A stretch of DNA of 40,571 nt from Pirellulales bacterium (GCA_025927475.1 JAICLL010000040.1:1-40571); one strand, 5' to 3'; shown: positions 8,169-16,488, numbered from the stretch's first letter. A program made the numbers and translations. Notes: a model not told the origin generated them from the sequence alone.

Positions 8169-9089
8169 ATGGCCAAAACCAAAGCCACGCCCCCGCGCGC
8201 CGCCGAACATCCCTGGGTCATTGCCTTTGCCGATTATCTGCGCAGCGAATGCCATCTGGCCGACAACACCGTGGTCGCCTATCGGCGAGATCTGAAGCGA
8301 TTCTACGACTGGCTGGGCGACCGCAAGATACCGTCGCTGAACATTCAGCAATTGGCCGATTACGCCGGCTGGCTGCACGCCAAAGGGCTGGCGCCGGCCA
8401 GCTTGGGCCGTCATCTGGTGTCGCTTAAGCTGTTCTTTCGCTATCTGCAGCTCGAAGGAGTGCTGAAAGAGAACCTGGTCGAACTGCTGGGCAGCCAGAA
8501 GCTCTGGCAGCGCGTGCCCGCCGTGCTGCCGCCCGAGGTGGTCGATGGCCTGCTGGCGGCGCCCCGCCGCGGCGAGCCTTGCTGGCGGCGCGACCGTGCC
8601 ATGCTCGAGCTGCTGTATGCCACGGGCTGCCGAGCGTCGGAATTATCGCACCTTAAGCTGCGCGATGTGCACCTGGACGGCGGCTACTGTCTATGCCACG
8701 GCAAGGGTGACAAACAGCGGCTCGTGCCGCTGGGCAAGCGGGCCGCGGACGCCGTGCGCGAATACTTGGAGCACGAGCGGCCGTTGCTGGCGGGACTGCA
8801 ACCCACGCCGCCCGAGTGGCTGCTGCTTTCGCGGCGAGGCCGGCGGCTGCGGCGCGAACGCATCTGGGAACTCATTAAGCACTACGCCCGGCGGGCCGGC
8901 GCGCCCGAAGAGGTCAGTCCGCACACCTTGCGGCACAGTTTTGCCACGCACCTGTTGGCGGGCGGCGCCGACCTGCGGCAAGTGCAAGAGATGCTCGGCC
9001 ATGCCAGCATCGCCACCACCCAGATTTACACCCACGTCGATCACGCCCGGCTCAAGGCCATCCATCGCAAGTTTCATCCGCGGGCGTAG
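8169..9089 (+). CDS. xerD: Tyrosine recombinase XerD
   Basis: A 306-residue site-specific recombinase of the XerC/XerD type, expected to resolve chromosome dimers at dif during division. The N-terminal SAM-like DNA-binding domain covers residues 15-105 (FADYLRSECHLADNTVVAYRRDL). All catalytic residues of the family are visible: R155 (ATGCRASEL), K179 (CHGKGDKQR), H252 and R255 (PHTLRHSFATHLL), H278 (LGHASIATT) and the nucleophile Y287 (QIYTHV). The size is that of a housekeeping Xer protein, not of an integron or phage integrase, although it borders the decayed region. XerD is favoured over XerC by overall similarity, but the two are hard to separate by eye. Confidence 0.9.
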   Translation: MAKTKATPPRAAEHPWVIAFADYLRSECHLADNTVVAYRRDLKRFYDWLGDRKIPSLNIQQLADYAGWLHAKGLAPASLGRHLVSLKLFFRYLQLEGVLKENLVELLGSQKLWQRVPAVLPPEVVDGLLAAPRRGEPCWRRDRAMLELLYATGCRASELSHLKLRDVHLDGGYCLCHGKGDKQRLVPLGKRAADAVREYLEHERPLLAGLQPTPPEWLLLSRRGRRLRRERIWELIKHYARRAGAPEEVSPHTLRHSFATHLLAGGADLRQVQEMLGHASIATTQIYTHVDHARLKAIHRKFHPRA

Positions 9090-9114
9090 CGCTCAAATCA
9101 TGCATCGCGGAACG

Positions 9115-9159
9115 GGACGCCGTGCGGATCTGCTCTTCGGCCCGCACGGCACGGCGTCC
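9115..9159. repeat. Inverted repeat after xerD
   Basis: GGACGCCGTGC (9115-9125) is perfectly complementary to GCACGGCGTCC (9149-9159), with a 23-nt loop. It lies 26 bp after the xerD stop. No T tract follows, so a role as intrinsic terminator is doubtful; it resembles the family 1 repeats. The rest of 9090-9280 holds nothing recognisable. Confidence 0.55.
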
Positions 9160-9280
9160 GCCGCGGCGATTTCGTCGCACGCCGGCTCGCTGCCAATCGC
9201 GCCGCGGCAGATGCCGTGGCGCCCGGGTGTGCGTACCTCGGATTACTCAGTGCCGCGTGGAAGCTCGACGCGATTCTCAC

Positions 9281-9591
9281 TCAGGGAACTCGCAGCACCC
9301 GGCAGGTTTCCTCGTAGCTCGCTTCCAGATCGAGAGATACCGTCTGGCTTTCCGACAGCCACACGGGAAGCGATGGCAGCGGCTGGCCAATCACCAGCGG
9401 ACGGAAGTAGCTGTCCACCTTCGTCTGCTGGCGATCGGCGCGTTTCCGGCAGGTCACCGCGTAAGTCACGGCAGGCGGACTAGGCGCCGGGTCGGAATGC
9501 CCGAGCAACGCCAGCAGCTCGGCGTACAAATTGAACTGGCGGATGGAGAGCGCTTCGATACCGGCGGGCGGAAATGGTCGCGTAGCGGCAT
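9281..9591 (-). pseudogene. DUF4058-type protein remnant
   Basis: The two ends of a planctomycete protein family survive in different frames. An ATG at 9591 starts MPLRDHFRPP, the characteristic N-terminus of this family, preceded by a GAGG ribosome binding site. The C-terminal 90 or so residues, in another frame, end with PLVIGQPLPSLPVWLSES and SYEETCRVLRVP, and begin near IRQFNLYAELLALLGHSDP. Intact relatives are, from memory, about 250-270 residues, so roughly 150 internal residues are deleted and the two pieces are out of frame by 62 bp between ATG 9591 and the C-terminal frame. A perfect TATAAT lies upstream on the minus strand (9615-9610). The family name is recalled from the motif pattern. 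Confidence 0.7.
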
Positions 9592-9682
9592 AGGGGGTTC
9601 CTCGAAGAAATTATAACCGCTGCCGCCGCCATGAACCATTCGCACATCACTGGCTTGGTCATTTCAACGGCACGGCGCGTCG

Positions 9683-10954
9683 TCATCCATCAGCGACCCA
9701 CGGGCGACCATAGCATGGCACGGACGGTATCGCAGGCCGCTGCGGCGCCTCCGGCGGTAGGCACCACGCGCTGATCGACGGGTGATGCGCGAGCCGCGGG
9801 CATACATGCTCGGCCCATTCGGGCGGCATCGCTTGCCAGACCGCGATGCCGGCCCGATCTAACCTGGTGTACAGGGGCTCTGGCCAGATTTGCGGCAACA
9901 CCACGCCCCGCTCAGCGGCGGGGAGCTGGTTGACGAGCTTTTGAATCTGCAGTTGGAAGTCGCCCGAAAAAAAGTCGACCGGGAAAGGCGGACGCGTGAT
10001 GGCCCGGTCGCCGATCGTGAGCAGGCCCTGGCGTTCGGACTCCACGGCAATCGCGGCCGTTTCGAGTTGTCGCTGCCAAACTGCCTCGCCGCCCGAAATG
10101 AGTTTAATTTCGGCGAGTGCAAGTTGGCACGATTCGCCGGGCGCCCACACGGGCATTGCGCCGGCTTCGGCGGTGTACGCAAATTGCTCCCCGACCGTGA
10201 CGTTCTCGTACAGGATTTCGCGCTGCAGCGCGCCAACGACCAGGCTGTGCTGGGAGCCGGCGGCGCTGCCGCGGACCATACCGGAGCAGTGCAACATGGG
10301 GCCCTTTGGCCCGACGGCAATCCAGAGCGCGAAGTCATCTAGGAACGCTGCGGAACGGATCTCGATCCGCACTTGGCGAATCGGCCCGCCGGGCAGATGC
10401 TCTCGACCGGGCCGAAGCGGTCCAGCGCCGGTGGCTGGGGCAGAGTCGGTGGCTGGGGCAGAGCCTTGGCGATGCCCCGGCGGCGAGATTTTGGATTTTG
10501 GATTTTGGATTTTCGATTGCCCGCCGGTGGCTGGGGCAGAGCCTTGGCGATGCCCCGGTGGTTCGGGGCTTGAGGGTTTTCCTTGGCTCGCCGCATCGAG
10601 CTGTTCGACCTCGATCGACAGTGTATTGCGCGGGCCGAGTTTTTCGGTGATGTCCCACTCGGCGGAAAGAGCGTACCCCTCGACGGCGCCCAAAGGATCG
10701 CCGTTCAGGCTCACATCGGCCCGTGCGTCGGCGCCGTCGATCACCAGCCAAACGCGCTCGTGCGGATCGAGATTGGTGGGCGAGTTGAAATTCCGTTCAT
10801 AGCGCACCCGCCCGCGAAAGCATTCACCCAGCGTCGCGCCCCAATCGGTCGGCAACTCGACGCCTCCCGGCGGCGGCAACGGTCCGTCGCCGAAGCAGAC
10901 CAACGGCGAGTATTGCCACGGGCCTCGCAGCCGGATGAGGTGAGGATAAGGCAT
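9683..10954 (-). CDS. GH2-like protein with repeat-derived insert
   Basis: A 423-residue protein resembling parts of glycoside hydrolase family 2. The N-terminal 120 residues look like the jelly-roll sugar-binding domain (RYERNFNSPTNLD, VWLVIDGADARADVSLNG, YALSAEWDITEKL). LPGGPIRQVRIEI follows, and the C-terminus recalls the GH2 barrel start (AGIAVWQAMPPEW, HHPSISAWCLPPE). No catalytic Glu pair or complete TIM barrel is visible, so activity is doubtful. Residues about 125-178 (nt 10427-10580) do not belong to the fold: they are translated dispersed-repeat DNA (PPGHRQGSAPAT twice, plus a translated heptamer array), and the frame stays open through them. No signal peptide is seen. It may be a degenerate, non-catalytic relative. 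Confidence 0.6.
   Translation of the reverse strand: MPYPHLIRLRGPWQYSPLVCFGDGPLPPPGGVELPTDWGATLGECFRGRVRYERNFNSPTNLDPHERVWLVIDGADARADVSLNGDPLGAVEGYALSAEWDITEKLGPRNTLSIEVEQLDAASQGKPSSPEPPGHRQGSAPATGGQSKIQNPKSKISPPGHRQGSAPATDSAPATGAGPLRPGREHLPGGPIRQVRIEIRSAAFLDDFALWIAVGPKGPMLHCSGMVRGSAAGSQHSLVVGALQREILYENVTVGEQFAYTAEAGAMPVWAPGESCQLALAEIKLISGGEAVWQRQLETAAIAVESERQGLLTIGDRAITRPPFPVDFFSGDFQLQIQKLVNQLPAAERGVVLPQIWPEPLYTRLDRAGIAVWQAMPPEWAEHVCPRLAHHPSISAWCLPPEAPQRPAIPSVPCYGRPWVADG
10428..10558. repeat. Family 2 repeat cluster inside a gene
   Basis: Three copies of GGTGGCTGGGGCAGAG...: a truncated one at 10428-10445, and full ones at 10446-10480 and 10524-10558. The inverted copy is at 3889-3923. Copies two and three are separated by the GATTTTG heptamer array. 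The whole cluster lies within the GH2-like reading frame and is translated as a linker. Confidence 0.85.
10487..10514. repeat. Heptamer array, unit GATTTTG
   Basis: Three perfect GATTTTG units (10487-10507) and one GATTTTC (10508-10514), 7-bp period. It is located between two family 2 repeats inside the GH2-like gene, where it is translated on the minus strand as SKIQNPKSKI. Confidence 0.9.
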
Positions 10955-10966
10955 GGAGCTCCCGAG

Positions 10967-11098
10967 TCATTGAGTGGGCGGGTGCCAGCCGACTGCAATC
11001 CAGGCACGACGCGCGGCGACTAAAACGGGGCGGTTCAATTGCAACGCCGCAACCGTGGCTCGTCCGGTCGCAGTTAGCCCCACGATTTCGATGATGTC
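10967..11098 (-). pseudogene. HNH endonuclease C-terminal remnant
   Basis: In a frame different from the preceding ribbon-helix-helix gene, positions 11098 to 10967 encode IEIVGLTATGRATVAALQ and, after a few residues, VAARRAWIAVGWHPPTQ, then TGA. This resembles the C-terminus of the small HNH endonucleases that in planctomycetes and cyanobacteria commonly follow a ribbon-helix-helix gene like the one at 11074-11499. The HNH motif itself and the whole N-terminus are missing. The remnant overlaps the 3' end of the upstream gene by 25 bp, as expected if one deletion removed the end of the first gene and the start of the second. The assignment is by pattern memory. Confidence 0.6.
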
Positions 11099-11499
11099 TC
11101 AAGAAGGCTGGAGACGTCGTGCCCGCGTTCTTTCAATAGCAGGGCAGCGTGGGCGCGAACCAGCATCTCTCGGTCGTATTCGAGACAAAGCTGCTCTGCC
11201 CTGTCTTGCTCCGTTTGCGTCAAGGCCCCTTCTTGCCGCTTGAAGTGCAACGACTGCAACTCGGAAGCAACGCCAACACGCAACCGCCGACGTGCGCATC
11301 GCCACAATTCGGCGTCGTCCAACTTCTCCAAGGCCGCAACAGCTTCCCGCAACTCCGGTGGAAACTGCTCATTCCCCGGCACCGCCGATGCAAGAACGTC
11401 GATGAATTCGGCCTCCACGCTGCGCCGCGCGCGATCGGCGCGTTGCTGGATTCGAGCGTAAAGATCTTCTGGTATTTGAAGCGTTATCGTTTGCATCAC
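11074..11499 (-). CDS. Ribbon-helix-helix antitoxin-like protein
   Basis: A 141-residue protein. Residues 1-40 (TITLQIPEDLYARIQQRA, SVEAEFIDVLA) fit a ribbon-helix-helix DNA-binding domain like CopG/FitA antitoxins: one beta strand for DNA contact and two helices. The rest is a charged helical region (LDDAELWRCARRRL, YDREMLVRAHAALLLKERGHDVS). The last residues after GHDVSSLL look foreign and overlap the HNH remnant, so the 3' end was probably altered by a deletion. Related proteins usually sit directly upstream of an HNH-type nuclease; here only its tail survives. It may still bind DNA; a toxin partner is no longer present. Confidence 0.7.
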   Translation of the reverse strand: MMQTITLQIPEDLYARIQQRADRARRSVEAEFIDVLASAVPGNEQFPPELREAVAALEKLDDAELWRCARRRLRVGVASELQSLHFKRQEGALTQTEQDRAEQLCLEYDREMLVRAHAALLLKERGHDVSSLLETSSKSWG

Positions 11500-11664
11500 T
11501 TACGCGATTATCAGAGGTTCGGAACACCTGACCGTCATCGACCGGCCCAAAGGTCCTCGATGATGTTGATATTATGCCATCCAATCGCCTATGATTAAAG
11601 CAACAAGAGTTCGAGCCGCCGCAAATGGTTGACGGAGCCGAATTCAAGAGTCGATACGCGCATC

Positions 11665-12267
11665 TCAATCGACCGTTAACCCCCACTCGGTCACGCGATT
11701 TTGCGCATCCAAGCGAAAGTACAGGTATTCATCGTCCAGTGCCCATGCGCCTCGCTCGGCGCCTAAACGATAGACGATGTGCACCAACCGCATCGCCGGC
11801 GGCCGCCGGTCGGGAGGCCCCAACAGCTCAATGACGTCGTCCGACTTCCAACCGCGAAAGTGGTAACGTTGGAGAAGATCATCGATCATCTGGCTCCGCA
11901 CGGTGCGAGAGCCGCCGATCGGATCGGCGCTTTTCCAAGCGGTTGCCTCGAAGACGGCTGGAACCACTGGATGCGGGTCAGGTGGGTCGGGGGCGGCAAC
12001 TCCAAGCATCGCAATGGGCACCGCCGAGCCAAGCGCCGCCAAAAGAGCGATGGTCGTTCGTTCGCGACGCATACGCCCCGGTATCGCCTGATACAGGATA
12101 AGGGTCGCCAGCCAGATGACTACAATCGTCGGCGTCAACTGCCACGGCGCCCGGGCAGTGGCCGCGAGGAGTACCGCGATCCAAAACACACCGCCGAAGA
12201 GCGAGCGCAAACGAAACTGGGGACAATCCGCATTGGAAACGGCGGTCGAGCCATGCTCGGTAGCCAT
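11665..12267 (-). CDS. Small membrane protein, unknown
   Basis: A 200-residue protein. After a short N-terminus it has two or three hydrophobic segments (SLFGGVFWIAVLLAATA, IVVIWLATLILYQAI, ALLAALGSAVPIAMLGVAA, residues about 20-105), then a soluble domain: IDDLLQRYHFRGWKSDDVIELLGPPD and a C-terminal beta-rich stretch ending RVTEWGLTVD. The soluble part recalls the SmpA/BamE-like fold (helix, LGxPD turn, strands), but that is a guess from the pattern. The start MATEHGSTAV at 12267 is chosen because the longer frame (to 12429) would run deep into the upstream gene; a gap of 41 bp separates it from the cytochrome/WD40 gene, so the two may be co-transcribed. Confidence 0.7.
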   Translation of the reverse strand: MATEHGSTAVSNADCPQFRLRSLFGGVFWIAVLLAATARAPWQLTPTIVVIWLATLILYQAIPGRMRRERTTIALLAALGSAVPIAMLGVAAPDPPDPHPVVPAVFEATAWKSADPIGGSRTVRSQMIDDLLQRYHFRGWKSDDVIELLGPPDRRPPAMRLVHIVYRLGAERGAWALDDEYLYFRLDAQNRVTEWGLTVD

Positions 12268-12308
12268 GATGAACGGTGCGTCACGAACGGCGCTGCTGGT
12301 ATCGTTGG

Positions 12309-15300
12309 TTATTTTTCTGCCTGCGCCAGGTTCCCGGGCTTGCGAACGTGCAGGATCACCGGCAGCGAGGCTTGTCCGCCCGCGTTGTTGGCCAGAGCGA
12401 AAAACGGCCGATCGGTGTCGGGCACCCATTTGGCACAGGTCAAAAAGATTTCGCGTTCGGTCTGCCCTTCGGGAATCAAGACGCCGTTCAAACCGATGTT
12501 GTCGACAATCACGCCGTGGGGCAGGTTGTCGACGTCGAACTGCACGCGATCGTTAAAGCCATTTCGTTCGACCTTCAAGCGAGCCGTGATGGTCGTGCCC
12601 GGCGCAATCGTCAACTCCGCCGGCTCCAACCGCACCAGCAAGTTGGGTTTATCGGCCACCTTGACCTGCCCCAAGCCGTTGACTTCTTTCACAGGTAGCT
12701 CCGGCCCTTGTGGCCGGCCGCTGGCCGTGAGCTTCACCGCATTCCACGCTTCCGGCGGCGGCTGCACGGCATCCGCCGTGGCGTTCAAAACCGCCCGCGC
12801 CTCCACATGCCCGGCCTGAATCACCACCGGCGACGTCGAAAAACCCGCCGGCAGGCCCGTCACGTTGACCGTCACGTCGCCGTCAAACCCGTCACGGCGA
12901 TCGACGCTGAACGTCAGCCGCCGCCCGCTGCCGCGATGTACGGTGGCATTGACGTCGGCCAGGCGGACTTCGAAATCGGGCTGAGGGCGGCGGACCGTCA
13001 GCCGATAGACGAAACGCTCTCCGCCGATGCCGCGCGTGTCGCTGACGCGCACCAGATAGGCGCCGTCGGCCGGCGCGGTGAACGTCAGCCGCGAATCGCG
13101 ACCGAGTTTACGCTCCATGTCGTCGTCGTTGGCGTAATGGAGCGTATACACCGGCAGGCCGTTGGGCACCAGCTTCTCGCCGGGCACGTGCGGCTCGATG
13201 GTGTAAACCGTGTCGCCCAGGGCGTGGCTGGTGGGGCTGGTATCAAAATAAGTTCTTCGCCGCCCGCCGAGTCGATAGAAGAGCACCTCGGAATCGGGGC
13301 CCTGCGGCATGCGGAAGATCCGGCAAACCTCGCCCTGCAGGTACATAAATTCATTCAGCTCCATCTCTTCCCAATTCTTGGGGCGCAGGCCGCCGCTGTT
13401 GGAATCGATGCCGCGGAATTCGAGGTAGCTGTCGCGGACGGCCTGCAAGAGCAGCCGCGGCACCGGCCGGCCCGCCGCGTCGAGCACCTCCAACCGCGTG
13501 TCGATGGGCGAGCCGCGCCGCTCACCTTCGGTCTCGATGATCCAGGTTTCGCCCGCCTTCGACTCGAACCGAAACAGGTCGACGTCGGCAAGCTGATCGT
13601 CGCGCCTCGGCCCGAGGCGGCCATTCGCACTGCCCGGCACGGCGAGCGGCGTGGCCTCGGTAGGATCTTGATTCGGTTCGTGCTCGATCACTTCCGAGCC
13701 GCTGCTGGCCAGCACGTTCAGCCCGCGAGCCGCGCGGAAGCGATTGCCGTCGATCGGCACGGCCCGCTCGCCAGGCGGGCCGGCGGGCAGCCGCACCCGC
13801 GCGTCGGGAGGCAGGTTGTAGCCAATCAGCTCCACATCGGCTTCTTGATCGGCCGGGATGGCGAGCGGAAAACGCGCCGTCACATAAGGCAGCTCGCCGA
13901 TCGAAAGCCGATAGAAATGCTTGGCCGATCCATTCAATGCCAGATCGCTGATCCGCAGCGTGTATTGACCAGCGGCGGGCGCGTGGTAAACGAGCAAGGA
14001 GTCTTCGCCTCCATCAAAGTCGTTGTTTCGCGCAACGACGGCGCCGGCGGGGTCGAGCAGCGTCAGCACGCCGTTGAGTGGCGAACCGAAGCGCTTGGCG
14101 GCCAGCTCGCAGACGATGGTCTGCCCGGCCCGCGCGTCGAACCGTACCTGATCGACTTCGCCGCGGGCGGCCAGCGTTCCCCAAAAACCGGTGGGCAACG
14201 CAATCGCCGCCTGTGGCGATGACACGGTCGGCGAGGTCTCCGTCAGTTGCGGCAGATCGTCGATCTCAAGGGGCTGCGAGCCGCTGGCGCCGCCGGGCGT
14301 GACGATCGAGACTGGATACGCGCCGCGCGGCAAATCGGCGGCGGGCGTAATTTCAATCCAGATTTCCTCGGCCCGCGCACCCTCTGACGGCAGCGGCTTG
14401 CCTGCGAGCTTCGGGTTGCTGAATTGCACCTCACGGACATCGAGCAAGTTTTTGCCGGTCAGCTTGACGCGGCTTGGCACGCCGCGCTGGATGCCGCGCG
14501 GCCAAAGCGAGGCCAACTCGGGCTTGGCCGGGGCAGCGACGGCGCCGCTTGCGACGTTGTAAAACGCCAGCGAGCCGTCGAGCCGCCCAATCAACAACAA
14601 TTGATTGTCAGCCGCCAAGGCCAGCGCCGTGGGCCAGTCGGGCTGGGCCTCGAGCGATCGCTGCTCGATCACGGTTCCGGCGTCCCAAACTCGAACCGTG
14701 CGGTCTTCGGCCGAGCTGACCAGCGTCTTGCCATCGCGCGACCACACCAGCTCGATGATGGCTCCTTCATGAGCAAAGCGCGTGATGAGCAGCGGGTTCG
14801 TGCCTTCCTGGGCAGTGTCGCTGAGTTGCCAAACACGGATGCGGTTGTCGACGCCGCCCGCGGCCACCCGCCGACCATCGGGACTGAAAGCCACCGCATA
14901 TTGCTCTTTCAGCGGCTGGCCGAACGTGTCGAGCCGATTGCCGGTGGCCACATCCCAGAGCTTGACGGTGCGGTCGGCGCTGGCGCTGGCCAGCAAACGG
15001 CCGTCGGGGCTGAAGGCCACGTCGAACACCGCTCCGTTGTGGCCGGTGATCGTGCGGACTTCTTGCCCTGTGGCCGCGTCCCAGAGCTTGATCTCTTGGT
15101 CGTAGCTGCCGGTGGCGATCAGCTTGCCGTCAGCGCTGAGCGCCGCGGCATAGAGCGCGTCGCGATGACCGACGATCGTGCGGAGCAACGCGCCATCGGC
15201 TACGTTCCACAGTTTCACTTCGCCGAACACGCCCGGCTCTCCAGCCGCGGTGATCAGCGTGCCGCCGTCGGTTGAAAAAGCCACCTCGGTTACGTTCCCG

Positions 15301-15878
15301 CGGTGACCGGCGAGCGTGCGAACGGTGGCCCGGCTGTCGGTGGCGATCAGTCGCACCTGGCGGTATCCGGCCAGCGCAGCCAGCTTGCCATCAGGACTGA
15401 TGGCCGCCGCTTCGATCACCTGCCGGGCGGGCTCCAGCAGCTCGACCTTAGGTGTGATCAAGAGCGTGGGATCAGGGGCATCGCCCGAAGGTCCTTTGGC
15501 GCCAGCGTCGATCCACGCGCGGATCAGGGCGATCTCGTCGGGCGTGGGGCGCTCGTTGTCTTCGGGCGGCATGAGCGGCTCGATCTTGCCTTCGAGCATT
15601 TGCAGCAGGCGGCTTTGATCGGCCTTGCCCGGCAGCACCACCGCCCCGCCGTCGCCGCCTTTGAGCAAGGTTTCGTAGCCATCGAGCACCAGGCCGCTTT
15701 CGGCGTCTTTGGCGTTGTGGCAACCCTGGCAGTATTGCTTGAAGAGCGGGGCGATGTGTTGATTGAAGTCAGGCGGAGCGGCGGCGGCGATGTTGGCTAC
15801 GGACGCTGCAATTAAAAAAAAGCCCGAGGAGCAAAGCGACGCAAGGACGCGGAGATGGGGAGATGAGGAGATGCTCAT
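12309..15878 (-). CDS. Secreted cytochrome c / WD40 protein
   Basis: A 1189-residue exported multidomain protein. Order: signal peptide (residues 1-33); planctomycete-type cytochrome c domain with CQGCH haem site at 50-54 and a possible Met ligand in PLMPPED near 103; WD40 propeller, about residues 145-450, with repeated GKLIATGSYDQEIKLWD-like blades; an IPT/TIG-like domain (RGVPSRVKLTGKNL); then PPC-type beta-sandwich domains (LLVYHAPAAGQYTLRISD, LTFTAPADGAYLVRVSD) and a C-terminal beta-rich region. This architecture is abundant in Planctomycetes, and its role is not established. It is the third gene of a minus-strand series with the PSD1 protein. The coding part of the signal peptide is an octamer repeat, and a family 3 repeat lies in the 3' part. 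Confidence 0.85.
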   Translation of the reverse strand: MSISSSPHLRVLASLCSSGFFLIAASVANIAAAAPPDFNQHIAPLFKQYCQGCHNAKDAESGLVLDGYETLLKGGDGGAVVLPGKADQSRLLQMLEGKIEPLMPPEDNERPTPDEIALIRAWIDAGAKGPSGDAPDPTLLITPKVELLEPARQVIEAAAISPDGKLAALAGYRQVRLIATDSRATVRTLAGHRGNVTEVAFSTDGGTLITAAGEPGVFGEVKLWNVADGALLRTIVGHRDALYAAALSADGKLIATGSYDQEIKLWDAATGQEVRTITGHNGAVFDVAFSPDGRLLASASADRTVKLWDVATGNRLDTFGQPLKEQYAVAFSPDGRRVAAGGVDNRIRVWQLSDTAQEGTNPLLITRFAHEGAIIELVWSRDGKTLVSSAEDRTVRVWDAGTVIEQRSLEAQPDWPTALALAADNQLLLIGRLDGSLAFYNVASGAVAAPAKPELASLWPRGIQRGVPSRVKLTGKNLLDVREVQFSNPKLAGKPLPSEGARAEEIWIEITPAADLPRGAYPVSIVTPGGASGSQPLEIDDLPQLTETSPTVSSPQAAIALPTGFWGTLAARGEVDQVRFDARAGQTIVCELAAKRFGSPLNGVLTLLDPAGAVVARNNDFDGGEDSLLVYHAPAAGQYTLRISDLALNGSAKHFYRLSIGELPYVTARFPLAIPADQEADVELIGYNLPPDARVRLPAGPPGERAVPIDGNRFRAARGLNVLASSGSEVIEHEPNQDPTEATPLAVPGSANGRLGPRRDDQLADVDLFRFESKAGETWIIETEGERRGSPIDTRLEVLDAAGRPVPRLLLQAVRDSYLEFRGIDSNSGGLRPKNWEEMELNEFMYLQGEVCRIFRMPQGPDSEVLFYRLGGRRRTYFDTSPTSHALGDTVYTIEPHVPGEKLVPNGLPVYTLHYANDDDMERKLGRDSRLTFTAPADGAYLVRVSDTRGIGGERFVYRLTVRRPQPDFEVRLADVNATVHRGSGRRLTFSVDRRDGFDGDVTVNVTGLPAGFSTSPVVIQAGHVEARAVLNATADAVQPPPEAWNAVKLTASGRPQGPELPVKEVNGLGQVKVADKPNLLVRLEPAELTIAPGTTITARLKVERNGFNDRVQFDVDNLPHGVIVDNIGLNGVLIPEGQTEREIFLTCAKWVPDTDRPFFALANNAGGQASLPVILHVRKPGNLAQAEK
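12694..12720. repeat. Family 3 repeat copy inside the WD40 gene
   Basis: The plus strand reads GGTAGCTCCGGCCCTTGTGG, then CCGGCCG. It matches the intergenic element at 39067-39094 (read on the other strand) at about 24 of 27 positions. On the coding strand it is translated as GRPQGPELP, where related proteins have an unrelated loop before KEVNGLG. Confidence 0.5.
15851..15874. repeat. Octamer repeat in signal peptide coding region
   Basis: Three units of GGAGATGN with 8-bp period. On the coding (minus) strand they encode residues 2-9 (SISSSPHL) of the cytochrome/WD40 protein's signal peptide. Confidence 0.75.
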
Positions 15879-15893
15879 GTTGGCCCGTTAGTT

Positions 15894-16430
15894 CTAGCGG
15901 GTAGACGTATAAAACTCTTGAACGCTTACAAATCCGGCCGGCGGCGAGCTAAAGCCGAGAAATTCGCGCGGCGCACCTGGCACGGTTAGCTGATCTTCAA
16001 GCACGATCAACGTTTGGCCCGGTCGCGCCCGTCTCACTAAAAGTTCAACTCGCCGGCCAAGCACCGTGTTCGGCGGGTCCAAACACAGGTCTTTGAGTTG
16101 GCGTCGCGCGTCGCTGTTGCAGAGGAAAATCGCTGGCACAATATAGTTGGCAGCTTCATCACGAATGACCGTGATGGCGGCGAAGCGGTCGCTCGAGCCG
16201 GCATCGGTCTCCGAAATCACCCGCTCTAAATAATCCAGCGCAAGTTCCATCAACAACAGATCGACGTCGCCGTACTGTTTGAGGAAATCGACTTGACGGT
16301 AGCGCGAATACAGCGGTACCTCGTCGCAAAAACCACGATCAGAAAAGATCTCGGCAACGTCGGCCAATTGCTGCTCTTGCAGCACGGCGTCAAACTCCGA
16401 TCTCATTGAACGGGCGATCATACATTCCAC
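15894..16430 (-). CDS. Hypothetical protein
   Basis: A 178-residue soluble protein that I do not recognise. It is mixed helical in the first half (EFDAVLQEQQLADVAEIFSD, VDLLLMELALDYLERVI) and has a central hydrophobic stretch, ANYIVPAIFLCN, too short and isolated for a clear membrane segment. The C-terminal half looks beta-rich (TVLGRRVELLVRRARPGQTLIVLEDQ). No signal peptide. Start codons at residues 1, 4 and 9 are all possible. It lies between the PSD1 gene (58 bp) and the cytochrome/WD40 gene (15 bp), all on the minus strand, so it is probably co-transcribed with the two secreted proteins, but the sequence says nothing on a shared function. Confidence 0.6.
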   Translation of the reverse strand: MECMIARSMRSEFDAVLQEQQLADVAEIFSDRGFCDEVPLYSRYRQVDFLKQYGDVDLLLMELALDYLERVISETDAGSSDRFAAITVIRDEAANYIVPAIFLCNSDARRQLKDLCLDPPNTVLGRRVELLVRRARPGQTLIVLEDQLTVPGAPREFLGFSSPPAGFVSVQEFYTSTR

Positions 16431-16488
16431 CCCGCTTCGCGCAGGAATCGTCGTTGTTCCTCATTCAATCCGTTCTTGAGGAGTCACG

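Noticed and set aside
8169..9089. Tyrosine recombinase as integrase of a mobile island
   Set aside because: Size and motifs are those of housekeeping XerC/XerD; no attachment-site duplication or tRNA is seen nearby.
11580..11660. Possible tRNA (GTTCGAGCC looks like a T loop)
   Set aside because: The flanking bases cannot form the T stem, and no anticodon or acceptor stem can be built on either strand.
12708..14222. Plus-strand open frame of 504 codons
   Set aside because: Shadow of the cytochrome/WD40 gene, with no recognisable motif.
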